A DNA stretch of 64,000 bases from an uncultured Ferrovum sp. (lineage in GTDB: Bacteria > Pseudomonadota > Gammaproteobacteria > Burkholderiales > Ferrovaceae). The first letter of the stretch is position 1. Each line of letters starts with the position of its first letter. The notes beneath the pieces are model-generated. The model was not told the DNA's origin, made no database searches, and saw only the letters and a list, made by a program, of their open reading frames with translations. The stretch spans positions 1-64,000 of the forward strand of contig CAIPBT010000105.1 of assembly GCA_903863375.1 (NCBI GenBank). The letters are read 5' to 3'. This document shows, one piece after another, positions 11,152-21,212 of this stretch. The translations under genes were made by a program, and so were the position numbers.

Positions 11152-11835
11152 CTATGCGGGCTGGAGTTTGGCCAGCAGCGCCTGGGCAGCAGGCTCGGAC
11201 GAGGCCGGGTTCTGGCCCGTGATCAGCAGGCCATCGACCACGACGTGCGGCTGCCAATCAGCGGCATTGGAAAACTTGCCGCCATGTTCCTTGAGCATGT
11301 CTTCCACCAGGAAGGGCACGACCTTGGTTAACCCGGCGGCGGCCTCCTCGGTGTTCGTGAAGCCGGTGACGTTCTTGCCTTGCACCAGCGGATTTCCTCC
11401 AGGCGCCCGGGCATGCCGAAGGACGCCAGGCGCGTGGCACACGGCAGCGACCGGCTTGCCTGCGGCGATCATCGCGTCGACCAGGGCGATCGACGCCGCG
11501 TCTTCTGCCAGGTCCCACAAGGGACCATGACCACCGGGATAGAACAGGGCGTCGAACCCGGTCGCCTTCATCGTCGAAAGCTTCACCGTGGCAGCCAGCG
11601 CCGACTGCGCAGCGCTGTCGGCCTTGAAGCGGCGCGTTGCATCGGTCTGCGACGCCGCATCGTCGCTCTTGGGGTCGAGCGGCGGCTGGCCACCCAGTGG
11701 CGACGCCAAGGTGAGCTTGGCGCCCGCATCCCTGAACACGTAGTAGGGTGCCGCGAACTCCTCGAGCCAGAAGCCGGTCTTGTGGCCGGTGCTGCCGAGT
11801 TGGTCGTGGGACGTGAGGACCATCAGGATGTTCAT
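11152..11835 (-). CDS. DJ-1/PfpI-type glutamine amidotransferase-like protein
   Basis: MNILMVLTSHDQLGSTGHKTGFWLEEFAAPYYVF...; FYPGGHGPLWDLAED; AAVCHAPGVL. Confidence 0.92.
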   Translation of the reverse strand: MNILMVLTSHDQLGSTGHKTGFWLEEFAAPYYVFRDAGAKLTLASPLGGQPPLDPKSDDAASQTDATRRFKADSAAQSALAATVKLSTMKATGFDALFYPGGHGPLWDLAEDAASIALVDAMIAAGKPVAAVCHAPGVLRHARAPGGNPLVQGKNVTGFTNTEEAAAGLTKVVPFLVEDMLKEHGGKFSNAADWQPHVVVDGLLITGQNPASSEPAAQALLAKLQPA

Positions 11836-11878
11836 GCGCGTTTGCCTTGGTGGGGTGGAGGGTGGACTGTTGCGAGAG

Positions 11879-12913
11879 TCACTCATGCGCAAGCTGAATC
11901 ACCAACTTGCCGAAGTTCTTGCCTTGCAGCAGGCCGATGAAGGCTTCGGGTGCGTTCCCCAGGCCGAAGACGATGTCCTCGCGGACCTTGATCTTGTCTT
12001 CCTGCACCCACTCGCCCATCGCACCCGCGAATTCACGCCAGCGCGGTGCGTAGTCGTCGAAGACGATGAAGCCCTGCATCTTGATGCGTTTGCGCAGCAG
12101 CGTGCCCATGAGCAGGCCCAGCCTGTCGGGGCCAGGCGGCAACTCGGTGGCGTTGTAGGCAGCGATCAGCCCGCACACCGGCACGCGGGCCTGGGTGTTG
12201 AGCAGCGGCATCACCGCGTCGAACACGGCACCGCCGACGTTCTCGAAGTACACGTCGATGCCCTGGGGGCAGGCGGCCGCCAGGTGGCCGGGCAGGTCGT
12301 CGGCGCGGTGGTCGACGCAGAAGTCGAAGCCCAATTCGTCGATGACGTAGCGACACTTGTCTTGGCCGCCGGCGATGCCCACCACATGGCAGCCTTTGAG
12401 CTTGGCGATCTGGCCCACCACCGAGCCGACTGCGCCGCTGGCCGCGGCCACGACGACGGTTTCACCGGCAGCCGGGCGACCGATGTCCAGCAAGCCCATG
12501 AAGGCGGTGAAGCCTGGCATGCCCAGCACGCCCAAGGCGCGCGAAGGATGACGCTCTTCGTAGGAGATGGCCGTCAGACCCTTGCCGTCGGAAAGCGCAT
12601 AGTCTTGCCAACCGTTGTAGCTCAGCACCCGTTCGCCAACCTTGAAGTCGTCGTTCCGGGATACCGCGACCCGCGACACCGTGCCGCCGACCATCACGTC
12701 GCCGATGGCCACTGGCGCGGCGTAGGACGGACCCTCGCTCATGCGTCCGCGCATGTACGGGTCCAGCGACAGATACAGCGTGCGCAACAACACTTGCCCG
12801 GCCTCGGGTTTCGGCACGGGAGCGTTCTCAAAGCGAAAGTCTTTGGCGGTCGGCGCGCCGCGCGGCCTCGCGTTCAGGACGATGCGGCGGTTGATGGTGG
12901 TGTTCTGCGGCAT
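11879..12913 (-). CDS. NADP-dependent oxidoreductase (CurA/YncB family MDR)
   Basis: MPQNTTINRRIVLNARPRGAPTAKDFRFE...LSLDPYMRGRM; VVVAAASGAVGSVVGQIAK. Confidence 0.93.
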   Translation of the reverse strand: MPQNTTINRRIVLNARPRGAPTAKDFRFENAPVPKPEAGQVLLRTLYLSLDPYMRGRMSEGPSYAAPVAIGDVMVGGTVSRVAVSRNDDFKVGERVLSYNGWQDYALSDGKGLTAISYEERHPSRALGVLGMPGFTAFMGLLDIGRPAAGETVVVAAASGAVGSVVGQIAKLKGCHVVGIAGGQDKCRYVIDELGFDFCVDHRADDLPGHLAAACPQGIDVYFENVGGAVFDAVMPLLNTQARVPVCGLIAAYNATELPPGPDRLGLLMGTLLRKRIKMQGFIVFDDYAPRWREFAGAMGEWVQEDKIKVREDIVFGLGNAPEAFIGLLQGKNFGKLVIQLAHE

Positions 12914-13315
12914 GGTGCATGTCCCTTCCATTTGATGGAACGACTTCAGGGCTTTGACCGGCGCCTCGAATCGGCCATCCATTGACTTGTCGTGAACCGA
13001 TGTCCCCTCCGACGGCGCAGGCCTTGCGTGTCGAAGTCATGGGTGCTGCTTCTTCCTGAGCGTTTCTCGCGATGGGGGCAACTCACGACAGCGTGGATGG
13101 GGGACGAGGATTGGCGTGTTCACCCGCGACACTCAACCCACACCGAACTCGGGAAGCTGCGGCCCGCAAGTTTGAAGTTAGGTGCATCGCCCATTGAGGT
13201 CGGTGCGGTAAGCAACACACGCACACGTTCGTCGGCACGAAGGCCCGTCTTCGCTGCGCCAGCATGGGTGCCGCAGCGAACAGACCGGCGAATATCGGAA
13301 AGGTAAATTCCGACG

Positions 13316-14629
13316 ATGTTCAATGCAACGACAGCACTGCCGTCGACGGGTGTGCCAGACCTACTGGCCAAGCCCACATCGGGCGGGTCTCCTGAGCCGA
13401 TACCTTCGCCGCTGCCGCCACAGCGCCGTATCTTTCTGGCAGCAATCGCGGTCGTCATCCTGCTTTGCATGGCGATTGCGTCAGTAGCACCCGCCAGGCA
13501 TGTGCTGCTGTTTCTGACGGGCACGGCCATGGGTGCGGTGCTGTACCAATCGGTTTTCGGATTCACATCCGCCTTCCGCGCTCTGCTGGCCGATAGGCAC
13601 AGCGCGGGCTTTCGCGCCCAGATCATCATGCTCGGCGTTGCCTGCGTGCTGTTCTTTCCAGTGCTGGCGAACGGTACTCTCTGGGGTCAGCCGGTTACCG
13701 GCTTCGTGTCGCCTGTCGGTGTGTCGGTCATGCTTGGCGCGTTCCTCTTCGGTATCGGCATGCAGCTGGGCGGCGGCTGTGCATCCGGCACCCTGTATGC
13801 GCTGGGCGCTGGCAGCACGCGAATGCTGGTCACCTTGCTGTTCTTCATTGTCGGATCGGTGGTCGGCGTCACTCACCTCCCGTGGTGGGAACGACTGCCG
13901 ACCTTGGGTCCGGTATCGTTGATTGCTGTCTTGGGCTGGCCGTTGGCACTCGCCTTGAATCTGGCTGTCTTTGCTGCTGCGTACGGCGTCGTTCGTCATC
14001 TGGAACGCGCGCGGTACGGCAGCGTGGTGTCCATAGGTGCCTTGCACGCCACGAGCGCTCGCGTGTGTGCCGCCCCGGGTACTCCTCGGGCTTCCGCCAC
14101 GCGTTGGTTGTGGGGTCCCTGGCCGTTGCTGGCTGGTGCATTGGCGTTGGCGCTGCTGAACTTCGTCACGCTCGCGCTCGCGGGCCGACCTTGGGGCATC
14201 ACCTCGGCCTATGGGCTTTGGGGCGGTATGCTGCTTCAATCAGCGGGCGCGCCCGTCACGGGCTGGTCGGGGTATTCGTCGCCAGAAATGCAGGACGCGC
14301 TGCGACAAGGCGCGCTGGCTGACATCACCTCCGTGATGGACTTTGGGATCATCCTGGGCGCGCTGCTGGCTGCAGGCGCTGCCGGAAAATTTAAGCCGGT
14401 CTGGCGCATCTCCGGCAGCCACTTCGCCGCATCGGTTGTCGGCGGCCTGCTGCTGGGCTATGGCGCGCGGCTGGCTTACGGATGCAACATCGGTGCCTTC
14501 TTCAGCGGCATCGCCTCAGGCAGCCTACACGGCTGGCTGTGGATCGTGTTTGCCTTGTTCGGCACCTGGGCAGGACTGCATTTGCGGCCTGTTTTCGGAC
14601 TGTCCGTCGCGCCGCCCTTGAAGCGCTGA
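13316..14629 (+). CDS. YeeE/YedE-type sulfur-compound transporter
   Basis: Two internal YeeE-like repeats: LGIGMQLGGGCASGTLYALGAGS and LLLGYGARLAYGCNIGAFFSGIASGSLHGW. Confidence 0.9.
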   Translation: MFNATTALPSTGVPDLLAKPTSGGSPEPIPSPLPPQRRIFLAAIAVVILLCMAIASVAPARHVLLFLTGTAMGAVLYQSVFGFTSAFRALLADRHSAGFRAQIIMLGVACVLFFPVLANGTLWGQPVTGFVSPVGVSVMLGAFLFGIGMQLGGGCASGTLYALGAGSTRMLVTLLFFIVGSVVGVTHLPWWERLPTLGPVSLIAVLGWPLALALNLAVFAAAYGVVRHLERARYGSVVSIGALHATSARVCAAPGTPRASATRWLWGPWPLLAGALALALLNFVTLALAGRPWGITSAYGLWGGMLLQSAGAPVTGWSGYSSPEMQDALRQGALADITSVMDFGIILGALLAAGAAGKFKPVWRISGSHFAASVVGGLLLGYGARLAYGCNIGAFFSGIASGSLHGWLWIVFALFGTWAGLHLRPVFGLSVAPPLKR

Positions 14630-14633
14630 AGGC

Positions 14634-15182
14634 ATGGCGGCGCCGCCCCACAAGCGCTCGCTGGCGCTCACCAAGGTCTACGGCTTGCTCGAGCCCGGGC
14701 CGGTGGTGCTGCTCACCACGTCTCACAAGGGCACCGCCAACGTGATGACGATGTCGTGGCACACGATGATGGAGTTCGAGCCACCGCTGGTTGGTTGCGT
14801 CGTCAGCGAAAACGACTTCAGCTTCGCGGCGCTGAATGCCACCCGGCAATGTGCGCTGAACATTCCGACTGTCGAGATGGCGGCGCAGGTGGTGGGTTGC
14901 GGCAATGAGTCGGGTGCACAGTCGGACAAGTTCGCCGATTTCGGGCTCACTCAAGCGTCCGCCAGTTTGATCGCTGCGCCGCTGATCCGTGAGTGCTACG
15001 CCAATCTCGAATGCCGTGTTGTCGATACGCGCTTGAAGAACCGCTACAACTTCTTCGTGCTGGAAGTGGTCAAGGCCTGGATTGATCCGTCCAAAAAGGC
15101 ACCGCGCACCTTGCACCACCGTGGGTATGGGGTGTTCATGGTGGCGGGCGAGACGATCAAGTTGGCCTCAAGAATGCGGTGA
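14634..15182 (+). CDS. Flavin reductase family protein
   Basis: VLLTTSHKGTANVMTMSWHTMMEFEPPLVGCVVSENDFSF. Confidence 0.9.
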   Translation: MAAPPHKRSLALTKVYGLLEPGPVVLLTTSHKGTANVMTMSWHTMMEFEPPLVGCVVSENDFSFAALNATRQCALNIPTVEMAAQVVGCGNESGAQSDKFADFGLTQASASLIAAPLIRECYANLECRVVDTRLKNRYNFFVLEVVKAWIDPSKKAPRTLHHRGYGVFMVAGETIKLASRMR

Positions 15183-16208
15183 TGCAGGTGCAGCGACTTT
15201 CCCGGCAGCGTGCGCTGCATCCTTGAGCGCCCCCGACTCAAGGTACAGGTGGAGGATGGCCGGGCAGGAAACCTTGATTGCGAGCTCCAGACGCTCGATC
15301 GCATGTTCCACTTCATCCAGGCTGAGACGACGCTGAAACCGCACCGCTGCCGTCAACAGCACACTGTCAGGACCCAAGCGCATCGTCAGCAGGTGCCCGA
15401 GGCTTTCGACCGCAGGGTCGGCAATGATGATCTTGCGCAGTTGGCCCAGTTGGTCGCGGTCGAGACTGACCCCGACCAGCAGGCTGACGCTCTTGCGGGC
15501 CAGCAGCGCCGCCGAGGCGATCAGCACGAGCCCGATCAACACGGAGGCAGCCGGGTCGAAATAGGGATTGCTGAGCGCATGGCTCAGGCCCACACCCAAG
15601 GCCGCGATGGCGATGCCGATGAGGGCGGCGGAGTCCTCGACGAACACAGTGAACACGAGTACATCCATGTCTCGCTGCGAGGCCCGCCACAGGCTTTCGC
15701 CGGTATGCCGATGCGTGTCGAGTTCCTTCTGCGACACGCGCCAGCTCAAGCCCTGGAACACGGCCGCGACGCCCAGCACCATGTAGTTCCATGTCGGGTC
15801 CGCCAGCTTCGGTGGCTCGTTCAGGCTGGTGATGCCTTCGTAGACGGAAACGCCGCCACCCACGGAAAACACCAACAGCGCCACGATCAGCGACCACACG
15901 TAAGTCGTTTTGCCGTAGCCGAAGGGATGCCACTCGTCCACAGCCCGTTGGCCGCGTCTCACGCCGTACAAGAGCAGCAATTCGTTGCCGGTATCGACAA
16001 GCGAGTGCACGCCCTCGGTCAGCATGGCCGAACTGCCAGTCACGGCCGCGACGAAGAATTTGGCCACCGCAATGGCAACGTCGCCAGCGATGGCCACGTA
16101 GAGCACCCGTCGGGAGCCTGCGCCTGGCATCAAGCCGGGGTGTAGGGGCACTTCAATGGTCACAGCGGCCAACGGGCAGCAAGCTGGGTTGGAAGTTGAG
16201 ATCAGCAA
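15168..16208 (-). CDS. Cation diffusion facilitator family transporter
   Basis: VTGSSAMLTEGVHSLVDTGNELLLLYG..., six TM segments. Confidence 0.93.
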   Translation of the reverse strand: MLISTSNPACCPLAAVTIEVPLHPGLMPGAGSRRVLYVAIAGDVAIAVAKFFVAAVTGSSAMLTEGVHSLVDTGNELLLLYGVRRGQRAVDEWHPFGYGKTTYVWSLIVALLVFSVGGGVSVYEGITSLNEPPKLADPTWNYMVLGVAAVFQGLSWRVSQKELDTHRHTGESLWRASQRDMDVLVFTVFVEDSAALIGIAIAALGVGLSHALSNPYFDPAASVLIGLVLIASAALLARKSVSLLVGVSLDRDQLGQLRKIIIADPAVESLGHLLTMRLGPDSVLLTAAVRFQRRLSLDEVEHAIERLELAIKVSCPAILHLYLESGALKDAAHAAGKVAAPASPHS

Positions 16209-16268
16209 ATTCGGGATCGAGAAAGGCGATCACGAAGAATCCCTGATGTGGCACGAAGGTGCGTGCGA

Positions 16269-17114
16269 TCAACGCTCGATGGCCCGGCCCGGGGCGCCGC
16301 TCCAATAGCCCGTCCGCCCGTAGTGCTGGTACCGGCTGGTGTCCAGCATTCGACTCCAGGGCATGTCCGGTTCGTAGGCGGGAGCGCCCTTGACATCGGC
16401 CAGGCTCAGCCCGACCGAGATGGCCTCGTCCGACCAATCGACGCCGAAGATCCACTGCGGTGCAAGCAGCACCTGGTGCCCGTTCCACCAGTGGCCAGTC
16501 TCGACCACGAGGTAGGCGATGGCCCAGGTCTGGTCGTCGACCAGGTAGCTGGCCACGGTCCCGATCTGGCCGTCGGTGGCGCGCAGCTTGTAGCCTTTGA
16601 CGGCGCTGCAGCTGCGCAGGTGCGGATCGGGGTTGCGGTGCCGCTCGCGTTCGGCTTGCAATTGGGCCTCTTCCTCCAGCCCCACCCCTGTCCTGGCCGC
16701 ACCCACAGCCTGTTCACGGCCGGGCGCCGCGCCTGCGTCCCCGGGGAACAGCGCAAATGGGTAGAGGCCTGCGCCCCACAAGCCTGATCCGGCCCAGTAG
16801 GGGAGATAGCCGTAGTAGCCCGCGTAACGCGCTTCGCCATCGCGCGTGACGGGCTTGTCGCTGTCGAATGACGGGCTGTCCTTGACCTGCTGCTTGGACA
16901 CCGAGACCGAGAAGGTCCGGTTCCCCAAGTTCGAATCGTGGACGGCGATCGGCGAGATCAAGACCTTGCGGCTGTCGAGCCAGGAGCCGGTCTCCACCAC
17001 CAGGTAGCGCACCACCCACGCGTCGTCGTCGAAATAGAAGTCCTTGACCGGCCCGATCGGCCCATCGGTGGCCAGGATGTCGAAGCCTTCCAGGGTCTTG
17101 GCGTTGCGCAGCAT
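16269..17114 (-). CDS. PRC-barrel domain protein (two repeats)
   Basis: GFDILATDGPIGPVKDFYFDDDAWVVRYLVVETGSWL and YKLRATDGQIGTVASYLVDDQTWAIAYLVVETGHWW. Confidence 0.88.
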   Translation of the reverse strand: MLRNAKTLEGFDILATDGPIGPVKDFYFDDDAWVVRYLVVETGSWLDSRKVLISPIAVHDSNLGNRTFSVSVSKQQVKDSPSFDSDKPVTRDGEARYAGYYGYLPYWAGSGLWGAGLYPFALFPGDAGAAPGREQAVGAARTGVGLEEEAQLQAERERHRNPDPHLRSCSAVKGYKLRATDGQIGTVASYLVDDQTWAIAYLVVETGHWWNGHQVLLAPQWIFGVDWSDEAISVGLSLADVKGAPAYEPDMPWSRMLDTSRYQHYGRTGYWSGAPGRAIER

Positions 17115-17349
17115 GGGGACGTCCTTTCGAGTTCTTGGACAGGGCGGACCGGTTTGCAGGTTGCCAATGTGTTCACTGTCGGCGCGGTCACGCGCCGGGG
17201 TCTGTTCGTTGCCGGACGCTGGGCCGGCAGGTGCTTCGGAAGATTCAAGCGCTTCAGGCGATGGTCCGTGCGTTGGCGCACAGAGGCCGCCGGCAAGCGC
17301 CCGCACGCTGCGCCAGCGGTGGCCTCATCGCCGAAGCGAGAAGTACTGC

Positions 17350-17997
17350 ATGGGTTCTGCTGCATCGCCGTTGAAGGTTGCCCCGCCTGGTTCTGCCGAA
17401 TCCGCAGCGCTGCTGACAGCAGCGGTGCTGGTCCGCCACGACCACGACCCACATGCCCTGGTGCAGGTCCTGCGCGAAGTGCAGGCCTCGCTCTCCTGGT
17501 TGCCGCGCAAGACGCTGGACCAGTTGGCCCGTGCACTGGGCTTGACGCTGGCGCATGTCGAAGGCGTGGCCACTTTCTACCGCTTCTTCCACATCCAGCC
17601 GGTCGGCGCCTACCGGGTCCTGTTCATCGACAACGTCACCGACCGCATGCAGGGCAGCGTCGCGCTGCTGGCCGATCTGTGCCAGCGCCTGGGCGTCGAA
17701 AAGGGCCAGTTGCGCGCTGATGTGCTGCTGGCCGCGCCTTCCACGCCCGGCGCCGCCATCGCGGCTGCGCTGGCCATGGGCGTGCCGGCGCTGCTGAACG
17801 AAATGACGGTGTCCAAACTGCGCGGTCGCGGTGGCGCGGGCTACCCGACGGCGAAGAAGTGGGCGCTGTGCCGCGCCGCCAGTGCCATCGGCCATGTCAC
17901 GCAAGACCCGCACCGCTTCGTGCGCATGCAGACGCGCGTGGGCGGACAACGCATCGTCGACTGGCTCAGTGGGGAGCCACTGCCGCGCATCTGCTGA
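17350..17997 (+). pseudogene. Remnant of HoxF-like (NuoE-NuoF fusion) diaphorase subunit
   Basis: NuoE-like part (VLREVQASLSWLPRKTLDQLARALGLTLAHVEGVATFYRFF) joined by a short linker to the NuoF/HoxF FMN-loop motif SKLRGRGGAGYPTAKKWALCR, then degenerate C-terminus and stop. Confidence 0.7.
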
Positions 17998-18024
17998 CAG
18001 CGGCGCGGCGCAGCACCGTCTGCG

Positions 18025-18771
18025 TCAGGCCGCGGGTGCCATGGCCCGCTCGGCCAGCTTCAGCAATTGCGGCAGCCCCATACCCGAAAGGTGCGTCCCG
18101 GCTTCGGTGACCACGCGCTGGTAGCTCTGGCCGTGCTGCGCCCGCAGCAACTCGCTGAGATGTCGGGCAGCAGGGTCTTGTTCGACGCCGTGGGCGACCA
18201 CGATGATCCTGCCGCCAGAAGCCACGGCGTCGGCGATGCGTCCGTAAAAGGCCACCTCTGCCGGTTGATGACCGTCCTGTTGCGCCGATTGCACCTTGCG
18301 CGCCAGGTCGTGCAGCAGGCTGTGCGGGTCATACGGACGGATGACCTGTTGGCCCACGTCCCCCGCATCGGCGTCCAGGCGGTAGATCTTCGCCCCGTGC
18401 TGTTCCATCACGACCATCAGCGTCGGTGCTGCCGGGTCGGGGTGATGGTCGGCCTGGAATGTCGTCTCCGGCTGCCACTGCACCTGCTGCAGGAAGTGCC
18501 GCAGCCCGATCACCTCGGGCTCCGTCAGGTCCTTCGTGTGCGGCTTGTGCATCCGGTGGTGCTTGCCGTCCACATGGACATCGAATTCACCGCTGCCTTG
18601 CTCGGTGATCGACCCCATGCGGCTGATCAGTTCGACGACGTCCATCCATTCCAGGTTCGCTGCCGTCGGGTGCCGGAAGATCGCTTCCAGCGTGCGCAAC
18701 GGCGAGCCGTGCAGAACGGCGCGGTGGCCGGCGTTGATGAGGTCACGTGCTACGGCTTTGTCGTGCTGCAT
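18025..18771 (-). CDS. Two-domain protein: possible HicA-like N-terminus plus eRF1-domain-3/host-attachment-like C-terminus
   Basis: N-term RTLEAIFRHPTAANLEWMDVVELISRMGSITEQGSGEFDVHVDGKHHRMHKPH; C-term MVVMEQHGAKIYRLDADAG...GRIIVVAHGVEQDPAARHLSELL. Start at MQHDKAVARDL. Confidence 0.6.
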   Translation of the reverse strand: MQHDKAVARDLINAGHRAVLHGSPLRTLEAIFRHPTAANLEWMDVVELISRMGSITEQGSGEFDVHVDGKHHRMHKPHTKDLTEPEVIGLRHFLQQVQWQPETTFQADHHPDPAAPTLMVVMEQHGAKIYRLDADAGDVGQQVIRPYDPHSLLHDLARKVQSAQQDGHQPAEVAFYGRIADAVASGGRIIVVAHGVEQDPAARHLSELLRAQHGQSYQRVVTEAGTHLSGMGLPQLLKLAERAMAPAA

Positions 18772-18974
18772 CGGGAGCTTCCTGGTCGCAGAGCGTTTTC
18801 GAGTTCGGCCGGCTGGCCGAACGCAGACTCTGCGGGCGAATGCGCACGGCATCCGTGCGGCGCCAGACACAAGACCCGGTGCAGTTGATGTCTCGCCTGG
18901 CAAGGCGTGCGCTGGCCCACAGACCCGTGCGTCGGTGCGGCGGACACTGAACACGGACTTCGGGAAACCCCAAT

Positions 18975-19337
18975 GTGTTGTGCGCCAGCAAGGACCTGCT
19001 CGGCAGTGCCGTCGAAGGCGTCGACGGCCCCATCGGCGAGGTCGTCGATTTCCTGATCGACGACGAGACCTGGGCCCTGCGCTACCTGGTCATCAACACC
19101 AGCGACTGGTGGTTCGGTCACGACGTGCTGATCGCGCCGGCGTGGATCGAGGACATCAGCTGGCTGGATGCGACCTTGTCGGTGGACCTGTCCCGCGGCG
19201 ACATCCAGGCCGCACCGCCCTATACCGCCGGCAGCTTGCCGACCCGCGAAGCGCAAAGGCGATTGCACGAACACCATGGGCGCCCGCATTTCTGGAACGA
19301 CGCCGACGCCCTCGAGACCGACATCTCGCGGGTGTGA
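18975..19337 (+). CDS. PRC-barrel domain protein
   Basis: SAVEGVDGPIGEVVDFLIDDETWALRYLVINTSDWWFGHDVLIAPAWI. Confidence 0.88.
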   Translation: MLCASKDLLGSAVEGVDGPIGEVVDFLIDDETWALRYLVINTSDWWFGHDVLIAPAWIEDISWLDATLSVDLSRGDIQAAPPYTAGSLPTREAQRRLHEHHGRPHFWNDADALETDISRV

Positions 19338-19361
19338 CCAGCACCCCACCGAAAGCCGACG

Positions 19362-19634
19362 ATGAAGTCCGACACCGAATTGCAGATCCAGATCCGCGAC
19401 GAGATCACGGCCCAGATGGGCAGCCGCGCCGACGATGTGGTCCTCCACGTGGTGAATGGCACCGTGACGCTGACGGGCAAGCTTCAGAGCGAGGTCGAGA
19501 AATGGACGCTGTGCGATGCCATCAACGGCATGCCCGGCGTCCAGCGCCTGAACGACGACACGATGGTCGTGCCCGACACCTCCGAACGCGTGCCCGATGC
19601 GGACACCGCGCGCCCCTGGTTCCCGGCCGCCTGA
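19362..19634 (+). CDS. BON domain-containing protein
   Basis: LQIQIRDEITAQMGSRADDVVLHVVNGTVTLTGKLQSEVEKWTLCDAINGMPGVQRL. Confidence 0.85.
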   Translation: MKSDTELQIQIRDEITAQMGSRADDVVLHVVNGTVTLTGKLQSEVEKWTLCDAINGMPGVQRLNDDTMVVPDTSERVPDADTARPWFPAA

Positions 19635-19800
19635 GGACCAGCCGTCGAATTGTTTCAGCTGTCTTGGTGCTGAGTGCTTCAGCCCACAGACCAAGCTGGC
19701 AGCGGCTCGCACAGTCTGCCTCACCCCTTCCTGCCGGATGCCGGTTCGATCAACCCGCCCCGGCGCAGCAGCAACTCCTAAGGCCCCCAAGGATCACGAC

Positions 19801-21183
19801 ATGACCTACCAAAGCATCAACCCCAACACCGGCAAGCTCCTGAAGAGCTACGAGCACCTGACCGCGGCGCAACTGGAGAAGTCGCTGGCCACGGCCGAGG
19901 CGACCTTCCAGACCTGGAAGCGCACCAGCTATGCGCACCGTGCCGAGATCATCAACAAGGCCGCCGCGCTGATGCACGCGCAGGCTGACGATTTCGCCAA
20001 GCTGGCCGCGCTGGACATGGGCAAGCGCATTGCCGAAGCGCGCGGCGAAGTCAATTTCAGCGCCGACATCCTGGCCTATTACGGCAAGAACGGCGCGGCC
20101 TTCCTCGCCAACACCAAGCTGCACCCCAAGCACGGCGAAGCGCACATGGAAAGCAGCCCCTTCGGCGTGATCTTCTGCGTCGAGCCCTGGAACTTCCCGT
20201 ATTACCAATTGGCCCGCGTGGCCGGCCCGCACCTGATGGCGGGCAATACCGTGGTGGTCAAGCACGCCGGCTGCGTGCCGCAATGCGCCATCGCCTTCGA
20301 GAAGCTGCTGCTGGACGCCGGCGCGCCGGTCGGGGCCTACACCAACCTGCTGATCTCGCACCAGCAGTCCGACCAGGTCATCGACGACCCGCGCATCAAG
20401 GGCGTGGCCTTGACCGGCAGCGTGGCGGCGGGCCGCAGCATCGCGGCGCGCGCCGGGCAGAACCTGAAGAAGACCTCGATGGAACTGGGTGGCAGCGACG
20501 CCTTCATCGTGCTGGACGATGCCGACCTGGACAAGGCCATCCCCTGGGCCGTCTGGGGCCGCATGTACAACGCCGGCCAGACCTGCTGTGCGGCCAAGCG
20601 CTTCATCGCCGTCGAGGCCATCGCCGACAAATTCCTGGCGCGCTTCAAGACGGCGCTGGAAGCCCTGGTGCCTGGCGACCCGATGGACCCGAAGACCACC
20701 CACGGCCCGCTGTCCACAGAAGACGCCCTGCTGCAGCTGCTCAAGCAGGTCGACGCCGCCGTCAAGGGCGGTGCCAAGCTGCTGATGGGCGGCAAGCGCA
20801 TCGACCGCCCGGGGTCCTTCATGCAGACCACGATCCTGACCGACATCGCCCCGAACAACCCCGCCTTCCGCGACGAGTTCTTCGGCCCGGTGGTGTCCTT
20901 CTACCGCGTCAAGGACGAGGCCGCGGCCATCGCCCTGGCCAACGATTCCGACTTCGGTCTGGGCGGTTCGGTCTGGACCCAGGACGAAGCCCGGGGCAAG
21001 CGCGTGGCCAGTGCCGTCGACACCGGGATGATGTTCGTCAACAACATCGACTGGTCCGATGCCGAACTGCCCTTCGGCGGCATCAAGAACTCAGGCTACG
21101 GGCGTGAACTGGGCAATATGGGGATCCAGGAATTCGTCAACAAGAAGCTCGTGCGCACGGGCCATTTCCCGGCGCCGGTCTGA
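19801..21183 (+). CDS. NAD(P)-dependent (succinate-semialdehyde type) aldehyde dehydrogenase
   Basis: MTYQSINPNTGKLLKSYEHL...; SMELGGSDAFIVLDDAD; NAGQTCCAAKRF. Confidence 0.95.
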   Translation: MTYQSINPNTGKLLKSYEHLTAAQLEKSLATAEATFQTWKRTSYAHRAEIINKAAALMHAQADDFAKLAALDMGKRIAEARGEVNFSADILAYYGKNGAAFLANTKLHPKHGEAHMESSPFGVIFCVEPWNFPYYQLARVAGPHLMAGNTVVVKHAGCVPQCAIAFEKLLLDAGAPVGAYTNLLISHQQSDQVIDDPRIKGVALTGSVAAGRSIAARAGQNLKKTSMELGGSDAFIVLDDADLDKAIPWAVWGRMYNAGQTCCAAKRFIAVEAIADKFLARFKTALEALVPGDPMDPKTTHGPLSTEDALLQLLKQVDAAVKGGAKLLMGGKRIDRPGSFMQTTILTDIAPNNPAFRDEFFGPVVSFYRVKDEAAAIALANDSDFGLGGSVWTQDEARGKRVASAVDTGMMFVNNIDWSDAELPFGGIKNSGYGRELGNMGIQEFVNKKLVRTGHFPAPV

Positions 21184-21212
21184 GCGACAACGCCCGACGA
21201 AAGGCACCAGCC

